Shown: positions 23,866 through 32,223 of the stretch, in pieces
Layout: each line of letters opens with the position of its first letter
Position numbering within the stretch: position 1 is the stretch's first letter
From: Lactiplantibacillus plajomi
Lineage (GTDB): Bacteria; Bacillota; Bacilli; Lactobacillales; Lactobacillaceae
Reading direction: 5' to 3'
NCBI RefSeq assembly: GCF_005405405.1
Contig: NZ_BJDZ01000007.1
Span: forward strand, 1-64,000
Length of the DNA: 64,000 nucleotides
The notes under the pieces: generated by a model
What the model saw: only the letters and a program-made list of their open reading frames with translations
The model's database searches: none
What the model was told of the DNA's origin: nothing
Program-made: the position numbers and the translations under genes

Positions 23866-24867
23866 TCAGTGTTCCGTGTTAATTAGATTATTTAGTTCCT
23901 TTATGAAATCAGGATCAAGTGAAACTGGTTTTTCAGTTGAATTGTGAGTTGTAGTAGAAGCAGGTTCATAGAGCGTTGTTTTGTCGGGCGTGATGGGTTC
24001 ATTATTGAAATGTCTTTTACCGCCAATCATTGTTTTACTGACCACTGTACCGGTCGTGATGTTAGCAACTTCGGCCTTGTGGTTAATTTTCAACAGCGTA
24101 TTAACACTCGTGTATCCAGCAGTTGGATAGCCGATAATTTTAGTATTTTTGTTGTTTTTCAATGCGATAATCGCGAATTCTGCTGCACTGGCAGTTTTTT
24201 CGTTTGTAATGACATAAATTTTGGGAGAAGAAAGTTGTTTGTTGACAGGTAATTCAGTTGTTTCATGAGATTTACTATCATAGATCCGATGTTTGTTTTT
24301 AATAAAATTATATTTATGCCCATTCTGAGCAATTTTGGTAAAGAGTGTTCCATCAGGAATTAGGGTAGCCAGTCCAGCAATCATAGCTTGTGGATCACCA
24401 CCACGATTATTCGCAAAGTTGAGGATGATGTGGTCCTTATTCTTAAGCAGTTTAATTTGACGGTGCAATAACGTCCGATACTTTTTAACCGCTACCTTAT
24501 TTTCGGAAGAAAAAGTCGGAACATTAATGATTCGCAGATTACCGTATTTCGATGTAGTGGGATAGTTAACGACGTCGTATGATTTGGCTGACTTTGCCGC
24601 GGATGAGTGTTTATTTCCTTGGTGCAAAATGTTGTTTAGTTCTTTGACGCTCTGGATTGACCTACAATTACCAGTTTGATGAACCAGTTGGTGCCATTTC
24701 TGTTTGTTTTCAATGATTCCTTGATTGGACATGTATGCAATGACTTTCTGGTAACCATAGTTGCTTTGATGACCCGTATATTGTCTGTTTTCGCTAGGCA
24801 ATAAAACGATAAGCGTTAGGAATAGTAGTAAAATAGTAATTTTCAATTGACGATTTCTAAATTTCAT
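23866..24867 (-). CDS. Secreted S41-family peptidase, low GC
   Basis: Membrane-anchored or secreted protein of 333 residues with one N-terminal hydrophobic segment (about 9-25). The C-terminal part is an S41 (tail-specific protease-like) domain: ILNFANNRGGDPQAM corresponds to the LRGNGGG region, ITNEKTASAAEF carries the nucleophile Ser, and KIIGYPTAGYTS the following conserved loop; a Lys about 20 residues on could be the general base. No PDZ domain is evident. Base composition is markedly AT-rich and Lys/Asn-rich compared with neighbours, suggesting transfer. Possible roles: processing of a signal peptide or bacteriocin, or envelope protein degradation; unproven. Confidence 0.7.
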   Translation of the reverse strand: MKFRNRQLKITILLLFLTLIVLLPSENRQYTGHQSNYGYQKVIAYMSNQGIIENKQKWHQLVHQTGNCRSIQSVKELNNILHQGNKHSSAAKSAKSYDVVNYPTTSKYGNLRIINVPTFSSENKVAVKKYRTLLHRQIKLLKNKDHIILNFANNRGGDPQAMIAGLATLIPDGTLFTKIAQNGHKYNFIKNKHRIYDSKSHETTELPVNKQLSSPKIYVITNEKTASAAEFAIIALKNNKNTKIIGYPTAGYTSVNTLLKINHKAEVANITTGTVVSKTMIGGKRHFNNEPITPDKTTLYEPASTTTHNSTEKPVSLDPDFIKELNNLINTEH

Positions 24868-24955
24868 GAATCCACCTAATTATGATTTTGAGGATAAAAC
24901 AAGCGTATCTTGTTAGTTACTGGTATGATATCACGAAAGCGATTGCAAAATTTTT

Positions 24956-24997
24956 AGAGCACCTTAAAGTCGAGTAAACTCGGTTTTAAGGTGCTCT
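24956..24997. terminator. Bidirectional terminator-like palindrome
   Basis: AGAGCACCTTAAA and its complement around an inner CGAG-taaa-CTCG hairpin. The rest of 24868-25123 holds only AT-rich sequence without a supported gene. Confidence 0.75.
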
Positions 24998-25123
24998 TGA
25001 TTAGGCTGATTCTTTTGTTCTTGGTTCTGCCCAGTGATCAAAGACCGGATGAAGTTAGTCGTTTGAACTCTTCTTGGCAAACAGAATTCCCTTAGAAAAG
25101 GTATAAAGCGCAACTTTTGAAGT

Positions 25124-26362
25124 TTACGGGGCGACCGTCTTCGTCTCCGCCGGTAACGGCGTTTGTGACCAAACCAATAACTGGGCCTGAATGTTTTCCA
25201 AAATTTTCATGGCGAGCTGGTAATCGCGTTCGGAGCCGCTACTGTTAAAGCTGAGCGTGCACGTGCCGGCAAAGGTGCTGGCCGCAATTTCCATTTCTGG
25301 CGACGTTCGGAAAGCGCCGGAGAAGACGCAGTTGACGACCGTTGTCCCGTGGAATTTAAGCTGTTGCTGATCAATAACGCCAAAGTTCGTGTAGGTCAGT
25401 GGCCGCTTTCCCAACCAGCGCCGCGTCATTTTACGCATTAGGCTGATTGGCATCGTGTGGTTCATCTTTTGTAAGCTGGTGACCCGGTAAAGGAAGGCCG
25501 CCCGTTTGCGTTCCTTGGTCAACGAGTCGTGGACTTGTTGAACCAATTCACTGAACGGCGCGTCCGCGTCGACTTTAATGGTTAGGAAGACGTTACCGGT
25601 CAAATTCGCGACCCGGGTCGTATTTTCCGCGGCGGGGGCCATTTTGCGAAAGTCAACCGGGTACGGTAAAGTGATCGTCGTGTGGCGGGTTAGAACTTGC
25701 AACGCCTTGGCGTAAGCGGCTAAGATGGCTTCGCTGATGCCGACGTCCTGGGCCTTGGCGACCCGCCGCACCCGCATGAATTGCTTGCTGCTCAACATGA
25801 CGTGCCCGCCGTGGTTGAGGTTGATGCCCTGATAGTGGGGCAGTTTGATACTAGTCATCGTGAAATCGGGGTGGGCCGGCCGCGAGAATTGACGCTGTAA
25901 GGCGGCAATGACCGGTCGTAAGCGCCGTTCGTTTTGCAATTGGCTCAAATCATTGTGGTTATAAGCTTGGGATAATAAGTAGAGGTATTCCTTGAAACCA
26001 AAACTGTCGGTGAGAAGCCGACTCATGTAAGCTTGGAGCACGTCGTACTGGTCGTGGTGCAAAATGAAGAGTTGTAACTGGGGCCCGTCGATGAAGTCGA
26101 AAGCTTGATTTTCGGGCGTGTACGGGCTTTGGACCTCGTGCACGATGTCGTTGACCGGCTGGGACTCAACCACGAACCGGTTCCGATCTGCTTGGTAGTG
26201 CGCGAAAATTTCGGGGACGATTTGGGCCGAAGCAAGGACAGCGGCTTTTAAGCGTTCAACGTCGAGCTTACTAGCGAAGACCACCCGCGAGCGCATTAAC
26301 GGCGCAACGTCGTCAGTTAATAACATGTTTAAAAAATCGAGTGCTTCACCACGATAATACAA
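25124..26362 (-). CDS. Condensation-domain / acyltransferase-like protein
   Basis: 412-residue protein of the CoA-dependent acyltransferase superfamily (condensation domain, PapA, alcohol acetyltransferase fold), recognised by PYPVDFRKM at about residues 230-240 (the PVDLR-type channel motif) and the two-lobed pattern. The usual HHXXXDG catalytic motif is not intact: the corresponding stretch appears as MSRLLTDSFGF, keeping Asp but not the His pair. Activity may therefore be altered or lost. Start is taken as TTG at 26362, seven bases after GGGGG; a TTG six codons upstream is possible. It stands alone with no NRPS, carrier protein or polyketide genes nearby. Function unknown. Confidence 0.6.
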   Translation of the reverse strand: MYYRGEALDFLNMLLTDDVAPLMRSRVVFASKLDVERLKAAVLASAQIVPEIFAHYQADRNRFVVESQPVNDIVHEVQSPYTPENQAFDFIDGPQLQLFILHHDQYDVLQAYMSRLLTDSFGFKEYLYLLSQAYNHNDLSQLQNERRLRPVIAALQRQFSRPAHPDFTMTSIKLPHYQGINLNHGGHVMLSSKQFMRVRRVAKAQDVGISEAILAAYAKALQVLTRHTTITLPYPVDFRKMAPAAENTTRVANLTGNVFLTIKVDADAPFSELVQQVHDSLTKERKRAAFLYRVTSLQKMNHTMPISLMRKMTRRWLGKRPLTYTNFGVIDQQQLKFHGTTVVNCVFSGAFRTSPEMEIAASTFAGTCTLSFNSSGSERDYQLAMKILENIQAQLLVWSQTPLPAETKTVAP

Positions 26363-26604
26363 GTCGTAACCCCCATTCAATTAATCTACAAATTAGTATA
26401 ACAGACTCCATTCTGCGGGGTGGGTCGAGTGACCGTTTTTTGAAAAAAGTTAATAAACCGGCCGGGCTAGCCGTTGGTTTGGTCAAGTCCTAAAGTAAGA
26501 AGTTGGTGACAGCGGTTGCGCCAAAAAGGGGTATACTAAAAGTAGCCCGTTAGCTGGTCGCGACTAATTTGGCGGTAATTTTTTACAGTAAGGGGTTTTT
26601 TCGG

Positions 26605-26862
26605 ATGAACAAGGAACGTAAGTTGATTTACGTCATTTTAAATGATGAAGACGTTGAGTATGACCTAGAAGAGTTACCACAAGAATACGTCGTCTATATT
26701 CGACAACAAACCGGTGATCGTCGTGAGTTGCCGTTAGTGAATACTGAAATTCAAAATTTATTTAAGGATGCCGGCTTAAACTTTGAAGAAAAGGTCAAGC
26801 CGGAAAATCACCCGGCCGACATCGTGTTATCCGTTAAGCGGACAACCGTCGCCGACGACTAA
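26605..26862 (+). CDS. Small acidic hypothetical protein, 85 aa
   Basis: Soluble 85-residue protein (MNKERKLIYVILNDEDVEYD...), acidic, with two short predicted strands followed by a helix and ending in VLSVKRTTVADD. The chosen ATG has AAGGGG eight bases upstream; a 12-codon N-terminal extension overlaps this site and is rejected. No family recognised. Followed after about 60 bases by a DNA-glycosylase-like gene on the same strand, so the two may be cotranscribed. Confidence 0.6.
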   Translation: MNKERKLIYVILNDEDVEYDLEELPQEYVVYIRQQTGDRRELPLVNTEIQNLFKDAGLNFEEKVKPENHPADIVLSVKRTTVADD

Positions 26863-26922
26863 TTTAGAAACTAGGAACGGTGTTGCGGGGACTAACGCGC
26901 GGCACCGTTTTTTGATGTAAGG

Positions 26923-27588
26923 ATGATGATGGCGATGACGATTGAACAGCTGTACCAACGACTGATGGCGGAGATGGGCCCCCGTCACTGGTTAGAAACG
27001 GGCGTGCCGCCCGCCGAGACCCCCTGGGAAGTGTTGTGGGGCGGCATCTTGGTTCAAAATACGAACTGGCGCAACGTGGATTACGCGTTGGCGAATTTAA
27101 AAGCGGCCACTGGTTTTGAACCGCAGCGACTGTTGGCTTTAACCACGGCCGAATTGACTACCTTAGTTCGACCGGCGGGCTTTTACCGGCGGAAGGTGCC
27201 GACCTTGCAAGCCCTAGCAACGTGGTGTCGCCGCTACCAGTTCGACTTAACGACGATGCGTCAACTCCCAGCTGCACAACTCAGGCGCGAGCTACTGGCT
27301 ATCCACGGCATCGGCGACGAGACCGCCGATTACTTTAGTATGTACGTTTTTAATCAGCCAACGCTGATCGTAGATACTTACCTGCGACGCTTACTGACTT
27401 GGTTAGGCCAACCGTTGCCGAAAACCTACTTGGCGGCCCAGCGGCTATTGCAGGCTAACTGGACGTATGACTTGGCCAAGGCTTGGGAATGGCACGCGTT
27501 AGTGGTTGATTTTGGCAAACAGGTGAAGACCCCCGCGGACTTTGATGGGTCCTTTCTGGCTGGGCAGCAAGTCCACTTAATTCAATAG
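26923..27588 (+). CDS. HhH-GPD DNA glycosylase (endonuclease III-like)
   Basis: Base-excision repair glycosylase of the HhH-GPD superfamily, about 221 residues. The helix-hairpin-helix is LLAIHGIGDETADYF (about 124-138) and the catalytic Asp lies in LIVDTYLRRL (about 147-156), giving the GPD pattern. QNTNWRNVDYAL (about 44-55) matches the QQT/QNT substrate-pocket helix. The C-terminal 4Fe-4S cysteine cluster of endonuclease III is absent, placing it in the cluster-less clade often called 3-methyladenine-type or Mjug-like. Several ATGs cluster at the start (26923, 26926, 26929, 26935) behind TAAGGA; the exact start is uncertain. Confidence 0.8.
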   Translation: MMMAMTIEQLYQRLMAEMGPRHWLETGVPPAETPWEVLWGGILVQNTNWRNVDYALANLKAATGFEPQRLLALTTAELTTLVRPAGFYRRKVPTLQALATWCRRYQFDLTTMRQLPAAQLRRELLAIHGIGDETADYFSMYVFNQPTLIVDTYLRRLLTWLGQPLPKTYLAAQRLLQANWTYDLAKAWEWHALVVDFGKQVKTPADFDGSFLAGQQVHLIQ

Positions 27589-27595
27589 GTTAGCG

Positions 27596-27656
27596 AACTA
27601 ATAAAACTGATTAACGCATTGGTTGATAATCAGGGTTATTAGTTTTATTTTTTTTG
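27596..27656 (+). terminator. Terminator after the glycosylase gene
   Basis: ACTAATAA...TTATTAGT with inner TGATTA/TGATAATCA pairing, followed by TTTTATTTTTTTT. Confidence 0.75.
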
Positions 27657-27694
27657 ACCGAATAGTGACCCAGCCGGTATGCTGATGGTAGCTA

Positions 27695-27745
27695 ATGAAA
27701 GCGTTTTTTTGAATAACGCTATATTACCGCTATGACCGTATAGCG
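27695..27745. promoter_or_regulatory. cre-like site and inverted repeat upstream of the PTS gene
   Basis: ATGAAAGCGTTTTTT (27695-27709) fits cre at 13 of 14 core positions. Twenty bases on, CGCTATA-N15-TATAGCG (27717-27723 and 27739-27745) is an inverted repeat lying 40 bases before the start codon, a possible repressor operator. Carbon catabolite control of the permease is the obvious reading. Confidence 0.5.
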
Positions 27746-27785
27746 GATGCCTGTCAAGAAAATAACGCAAAGGGGGAGCAACGTT

Positions 27786-29771
27786 ATGAAGCAAGTGCAA
27801 TTATTTACACCGGTCGCGGGTCAGTTAATTCCGTTAAGTGCGATTCAGGACCCGGTCTTTTCACAGGGCATGATGGGGAAGGGGTTTGGAATTGAACCCT
27901 CGACCGCCACGCTACTGGCGCCGGTCGGTGGTCGGGTCACGATGGTGGCGGATACGCTGCACGCTATCGAGTTTACCGCCGATAACGGTCTGGAAGTGTT
28001 AGTTCACCTTGGCATCGATACGGTTGAACTCGGTGATCAGCCACCGTTTAAGATTACCGTTCAGCCGGATGACCAAGTGGAAGCGGGTGACCCAATCGGG
28101 ACGATGGACCGGGAAGCCATCGTTGCGGCTGGCAAGCAACCGACCGTGATTGTAGCGGTCACAAATACGATGGATAAGGTGGCGCAACTCACACCACAAT
28201 TGGGGACCGTCAATGCCGGTATGGTCGGGGCGGTGGTTGACTTAAAGTGCGACGTCCAACCGGTCGCGGGTAAGCCGCAAACTGGTAAGTACGCCACGTT
28301 AGCCAGTGAAATTATTACTAACGTGGGTGGCGCGGCCAACGTTAAGAGTGTCATCCACTGTATCACCCGGGTGCGGTTCTACCTAAAAGATGAGGCCCAG
28401 GCGGATGATACCGCAATTCGTAATTTGAACGGCGTGATCGACGTGGCAAAGGCCGGTGGGCAGTACCAGGTGGTGATTGGGCCCGCCGTCAACGACGTGT
28501 ACGACGCGATTGTGAGTCAACTTGGTCCGGGCTTTGGTGATGCCGAAGCGTCGACCGCCGCGATGGAAAAGGAAGCGCGCCAGGCCGCTTGGCAGAAAAT
28601 GTCCGCCTGGCAAAAGGTTAAGCACGCACTCAGTAGTCTGATTGGTGTGATTACCGGCTCGATGATTCCGGTAATCGGGTTATTGGCAGCTTCCGGGATT
28701 TTAAAGGGAGTGTTAGCCCTACTGACGACCTTTAACGTTGTATCGGACAAGGCGACCACCTACGTCATCATTAATGCGATGGGTGATTCGGTCTTTTATT
28801 TCCTACCGATCTTCGTGGGCTTTACCGCCGCCAAGAAGCTGGGAGCCGACCCGGTCATCATGGGAATCGTCGGTGGGGTGCTAACTTATCCGAGCATCGT
28901 AGCGCTGGCGGGTGGTAAGGCCACGGGCCAGTTACTGGGTATGGCAATCAACGCCGATTTCTTCGGCTTGCCGGTGCACGTGGCGTCGTACACTTACTCG
29001 ATTTTTCCAATGATTGCCGGTGCCTGGCTAGCCAGTAAGTTGGAGCCGTGGCTAAAGCGGGTGATTCCGACGGTGTTGCGGATGATTTTTGTCCCGTTGA
29101 TCGAAGTGGTCCTGATTTCCGGCGCAATTGTGTTGGTGGTCGGACCGATTATTACCGCCTTCTCCGGGGCGTTAGCTACTGGTATTATGGCCATTTACGC
29201 GCTTAGTCCGGCGATTTCCGGGTTGGTTATCGGGGGCTTTTACCAGGTGCTGGTTATTTTTGGCCTGCACTGGGCGATTATTCCAATCGTGGTCAACGAT
29301 ATTACGACGACCGGTCACAGCTACCTTAACGCGATCGTTTCTGCCACCATGGTTGCGCAGGGGGGCGCGGTACTGGCAATTGCGCTGAAGTCCAAGGTCG
29401 CCAGTGTGAAAGAATTAGCATGGCCGGCCACGATTTCCGCGTTTTGTGGGGTCACCGAGCCCGCGATGTACGGAATCAACTTGAAATATGGACGTGCGTT
29501 CGTTACGGCTAGCATTGGTGGTGCGGTCGGTGGGTTCCTGACTGGATTGCTGGACGTGAATATGTGGGGCTTTGCCGGTTCACTGATTGGTGTGACCTCG
29601 TTCATCAATCCGCAGGGCTTGGACTTTAGTTTGTACGGGTTCCTGTTGGCTTCGGCCGCGACCATCGTCGTGTCCTTCACGTTGACTTACCTATTCGGCT
29701 TCTCGGACGCGGACGTCCAACACGTGAAAGTGGCGCCGAAGAAGAAACGTTTAGGTGAAGAAGTCGCTTAA
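27786..29771 (+). CDS. PTS permease, glucose/beta-glucoside superfamily, domain order IIA-IIB-IIC
   Basis: Sugar phosphotransferase permease of 661 residues, fused in order A-B-C. IIA (about 1-140) has the crr-type fold with phospho-His in VLVHLGIDTVEL. IIB (about 170-250) has phospho-Cys in HCITRVRFYLKD. IIC (about 285-640) has about ten membrane helices, with GVTEPAMYGINL near the end as sugar-site motif. Start 27786 follows AAAGGGGGAG; the earlier frame start is rejected. Bgl-type permeases usually run B-C-A, so this order is unusual. No phospho-glycosidase or antiterminator is adjacent; the substrate (trehalose, sucrose or a beta-glucoside) cannot be fixed. Repeat C follows the stop by 16 bases. 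Confidence 0.88.
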   Translation: MKQVQLFTPVAGQLIPLSAIQDPVFSQGMMGKGFGIEPSTATLLAPVGGRVTMVADTLHAIEFTADNGLEVLVHLGIDTVELGDQPPFKITVQPDDQVEAGDPIGTMDREAIVAAGKQPTVIVAVTNTMDKVAQLTPQLGTVNAGMVGAVVDLKCDVQPVAGKPQTGKYATLASEIITNVGGAANVKSVIHCITRVRFYLKDEAQADDTAIRNLNGVIDVAKAGGQYQVVIGPAVNDVYDAIVSQLGPGFGDAEASTAAMEKEARQAAWQKMSAWQKVKHALSSLIGVITGSMIPVIGLLAASGILKGVLALLTTFNVVSDKATTYVIINAMGDSVFYFLPIFVGFTAAKKLGADPVIMGIVGGVLTYPSIVALAGGKATGQLLGMAINADFFGLPVHVASYTYSIFPMIAGAWLASKLEPWLKRVIPTVLRMIFVPLIEVVLISGAIVLVVGPIITAFSGALATGIMAIYALSPAISGLVIGGFYQVLVIFGLHWAIIPIVVNDITTTGHSYLNAIVSATMVAQGGAVLAIALKSKVASVKELAWPATISAFCGVTEPAMYGINLKYGRAFVTASIGGAVGGFLTGLLDVNMWGFAGSLIGVTSFINPQGLDFSLYGFLLASAATIVVSFTLTYLFGFSDADVQHVKVAPKKKRLGEEVA

Positions 29772-29787
29772 CTCTAAATCTCAAACA

Positions 29788-29905
29788 GAGTGTGACAAAA
29801 GTCGGTTAGCTGGTGAGCATAACGGCGTAAGGCGAATAATCCTGGGCTTGGATTGTTGGACTTACGGGGTTAAGCGGAGCCGGCTGACTTTTGGCGCACG
29901 TTTCG
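29788..29905 (+). repeat. Repeat C, copy 1 (118 bp, structured, 3' UTR)
   Basis: About 90 percent identical to 44681-44799. Folds as one long interrupted hairpin: AAAAGTC/GACTTTT, AGCTGG/CCGGCT, GTAAG/CTTAC and AATAATCC-tgggctt-GGATTGTT. Differences between the two copies preserve pairing. Lies in the 3' region of the PTS gene and is followed by a terminator hairpin at 29929. A short open frame inside (RIILGLDCWTYGVKR) is judged spurious. Confidence 0.75.
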
Positions 29906-29928
29906 ACTATCAATATTCGGAGAAACAC

Positions 29929-29959
29929 AAGGGACCGTGACAAAAGTCACGGTCCCTTT
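29929..29959. terminator. Bidirectional terminator-like hairpin
   Basis: AAGGGACCGTGA-CAAAAG-TCACGGTCCCTT, between the plus-strand PTS/repeat C unit and the minus-strand gene at 29970. Confidence 0.8.
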
Positions 29960-29969
29960 AGATTAAAAA

Positions 29970-30509
29970 TTAATGGTGGTGAACAACGCTTAAGCGGGCG
30001 ACCATTGCGCGGACCTTTTTAGCGGCGTGGTCTTGGCGTAACTGTGCCAAGATTTGATCAGTGCTGACGGTTGCGGTTTGGTCCTGACGGAAGCTGTGGA
30101 CGGTGAAACTGTCGTAGGTGACTTGGCCGCTAGCGGTAATCGTGAACCAATTTGGTTGTAGCTGTTTGGCGTCCGCCTGAATGTGTGCGTCCGGCCAGAC
30201 AAGGTACTTAGGGTGCCCGTCATTCGGGTAGATTTCAACTTGCCACCCTAGCTCAAAGTCGGAAACTTCTTGCCAGCGCTGAATTTTCAAGTGGTGTACC
30301 GCGTAATAAATAATGCTGGCATACTTTAGCTTGGGTTGTTTAGCCCAAGCGGACTTGGTGATCGGGGCCACCGTTTTAGCAGAAGGTTGCCGGGCCGATG
30401 TGCTGGACTTGGGGTTGGTGGGCGTGGACCGAAAAAGACCAATATCCGCAATGCCGATGATTAAAACTAAGGTGAGCAGGCCGGCCATCCAATAACGGGA
30501 CTTTTTCAA
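29970..30509 (-). CDS. Secreted or membrane-anchored hypothetical protein
   Basis: 179-residue protein with an N-terminal hydrophobic segment (about 8-27, WMAGLLTLVLIIGIADIGLF) and a Ser/Thr/Pro-rich linker (about 29-55), typical of lactobacillar extracellular proteins. The remaining domain (about 60-179) is predicted mixed alpha/beta with conserved-looking YASIIYYAVHH and GWQVEIYPNDGHP. No catalytic motif recognised. No cell-wall sorting signal or lipobox. Function unknown; monocistronic. Confidence 0.65.
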   Translation of the reverse strand: MKKSRYWMAGLLTLVLIIGIADIGLFRSTPTNPKSSTSARQPSAKTVAPITKSAWAKQPKLKYASIIYYAVHHLKIQRWQEVSDFELGWQVEIYPNDGHPKYLVWPDAHIQADAKQLQPNWFTITASGQVTYDSFTVHSFRQDQTATVSTDQILAQLRQDHAAKKVRAMVARLSVVHHH

Positions 30510-30755
30510 GGCGGGTGCCTTCTTTCCGGGAAGAATGGTTTGGATTAGTTAGTACTAAATATAACACGGTGATGTTAACCCCGTGGAAAGAAGTGACTAT
30601 TTGAGCCTGACTTTCGGGGTGTTAGACGAACTTGTATTATGTGGTTAACGGGGTAAGTGGATTGGATAGTGATACGTTTACGAGTGTAGGTGTAGGAGGC
30701 ACACTTTGAGAAACGCTACGTTACGTAGATTAAAATGAAATAACTAACGTATTAA

Positions 30756-30802
30756 TTGACAACGGTGTCCAAATCAGTTTTAATGTAACTAATAAAGTTA
30801 CA
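30756..30802 (+). promoter_or_regulatory. Promoter with palindromic operator
   Basis: -35 TTGACA (30756-30761), 17-base spacer, -10 TTTAAT (30779-30784), overlapped by TGTAACT-aataa-AGTTACA (30784-30802). A repressor bound here would cover the transcription start of the 30821 gene. This short GTAAC palindrome resembles HxlR/MarR-type operators, but no regulator is adjacent upstream. The rest of 30510-30755 shows nothing further. Confidence 0.55.
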
Positions 30803-30820
30803 GAAAAGCGGGAATTCAAA

Positions 30821-31690
30821 ATGCAATATACGATTACCGGTGCCACCGGCCACTTAGGCCAACGAATTGTTAACGCGCTGGCCAAGTTAGTCCCGGCCAG
30901 CACGTTAAATTTGGGCGTCCACACACCAAGTAAGGCCGCGGCGTTTCAAGCGCGTGACATGACGATCAAGGCCGTTGATTATCACGACGCGGCGAGTTTG
31001 ACCGCGGCGCTAGCTGGCAGTGACGTCTTCATTTACGTACCGAGTAAAAGTCACGACAGCTTTAGCCGTGTCAGTGAATTTGAGAACGTCGTCGGCGCTG
31101 CCGAAGCTGCCCAGGTGGGTCATATTTTAGTCATGGGTTTCATTGCGGACCAGGTTAATAATCCGTTCGCGTTAGCCGCGTTTTACGGTTACATGCCATG
31201 CCGGTTAGCGGCGAGTTCGCTACATTACACGATTATTCGCAACGCGTTATACGCCGACCCGTTGGTGCCGTACTTACTAGAATTGATTGAGCGCCAAAAC
31301 GTGATCTACCCGATGGCGGACCAGGCGCTGAGCTTTATTAGTCAGTCGGACAGTGCCGCGGCGTTTGCGAAGGTGGCGACGACACCGGCGTTACTTAAAA
31401 CCGGCCGGATTTACACGCTGACCCAGAACCGGGCGTACACGATGCCCGCGCTGGCTAAGGTGTTAAGTGCCGTCAGTGGTGCGCCGATTGGTTACCAACC
31501 AGTTAGTTTGGCCGAATTCAGCGCCCTTTATAATCAGGGCAACGAAGGTCACATGTTGGCGTCGATGTACGCTGGCGGTGCGCGTGGCCTGCTAGATACG
31601 GTCAGCGATGATTATCAGTTGATCATGGGACGCCCGGCCCAAACGTTACCGGACTTCTTAGCTGAACACTATCGTCCAGCCACTCGCTAA
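30821..31690 (+). CDS. NAD(P)-binding NmrA/QorB-like reductase
   Basis: 289-residue atypical SDR of the NmrA / quinone oxidoreductase 2 (QorB) group. N-terminal Rossmann motif TGATGHLGQRIV (about 5-16) and an extended substrate domain. The classical YXXXK is not conserved, as in other NmrA-like proteins. Expected to bind NADPH and either reduce quinones or act as a redox sensor. The strong promoter with a palindromic operator overlapping the start suggests induction by a small electrophile or oxidant. Monocistronic; followed by a MerR regulator. Confidence 0.8.
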   Translation: MQYTITGATGHLGQRIVNALAKLVPASTLNLGVHTPSKAAAFQARDMTIKAVDYHDAASLTAALAGSDVFIYVPSKSHDSFSRVSEFENVVGAAEAAQVGHILVMGFIADQVNNPFALAAFYGYMPCRLAASSLHYTIIRNALYADPLVPYLLELIERQNVIYPMADQALSFISQSDSAAAFAKVATTPALLKTGRIYTLTQNRAYTMPALAKVLSAVSGAPIGYQPVSLAEFSALYNQGNEGHMLASMYAGGARGLLDTVSDDYQLIMGRPAQTLPDFLAEHYRPATR

Positions 31691-31759
31691 AAGCGGTTCG
31701 GTCCGAGCGGATTCCATGCTATAATACGGGGGTAAACTTAAGCGAAAGGGGGCACTAGA

Positions 31760-32203
31760 ATGGCGAACGGAACGCGCGCTGACCTCGTCGGCTTATTCCA
31801 TAAGGACCAGTTGACGATCGGCATTAGCGAGCTGAGCCGAATGACTGGTGTCTCACCACGCCAACTCCGGTATTGGCAGAAGAAGGGGTACATTATTCCT
31901 AAAAATGAGGATGAACCGGGTAAGCCACGCATTTATACCATGCGGATGGTTATTAAGGCGGCCGCGATGAGTAACCTGTTACAGACGGGCTACACGTTAA
32001 AGGCGGCCGCGGCGCAGGTCGATGAACGGATGCGCCCGGCTCAGACGATGTACCACGTCATTTTTGACCGCTACGAAGGGTTTGAGGTCACCGATGACGG
32101 TGAACTGTTAGTGAATTTAGGAACGTTTGATCCGGATCCCAGCCAGCAATTATTTGCCAAAATGGTCAACGGTGAGGTCAAGTTTGAGATCAAGCATAAA
32201 TAG
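31760..32203 (+). CDS. MerR-family transcriptional regulator
   Basis: 147-residue regulator with an N-terminal MerR winged helix: ISELSRMTGVSPRQLRYWQK (about 25-44), KKGYIIPK and a short helical segment after it. The C-terminal effector region is short and has no Cys metal ligands, so metal sensing is unlikely. AAAGGGGG precedes the ATG. A HAD phosphatase gene follows after 20 bases, so they are probably cotranscribed. Target genes unknown; the NmrA-like gene just upstream is a candidate. Confidence 0.85.
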   Translation: MANGTRADLVGLFHKDQLTIGISELSRMTGVSPRQLRYWQKKGYIIPKNEDEPGKPRIYTMRMVIKAAAMSNLLQTGYTLKAAAAQVDERMRPAQTMYHVIFDRYEGFEVTDDGELLVNLGTFDPDPSQQLFAKMVNGEVKFEIKHK

Positions 32204-32223
32204 GATGAAGGTGGGGACGCGAC

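Noticed and set aside
25124-26362. Part of a nonribosomal peptide cluster
   Set aside because: No adenylation, carrier or thioesterase domain is nearby and the HHXXXDG motif is not intact.
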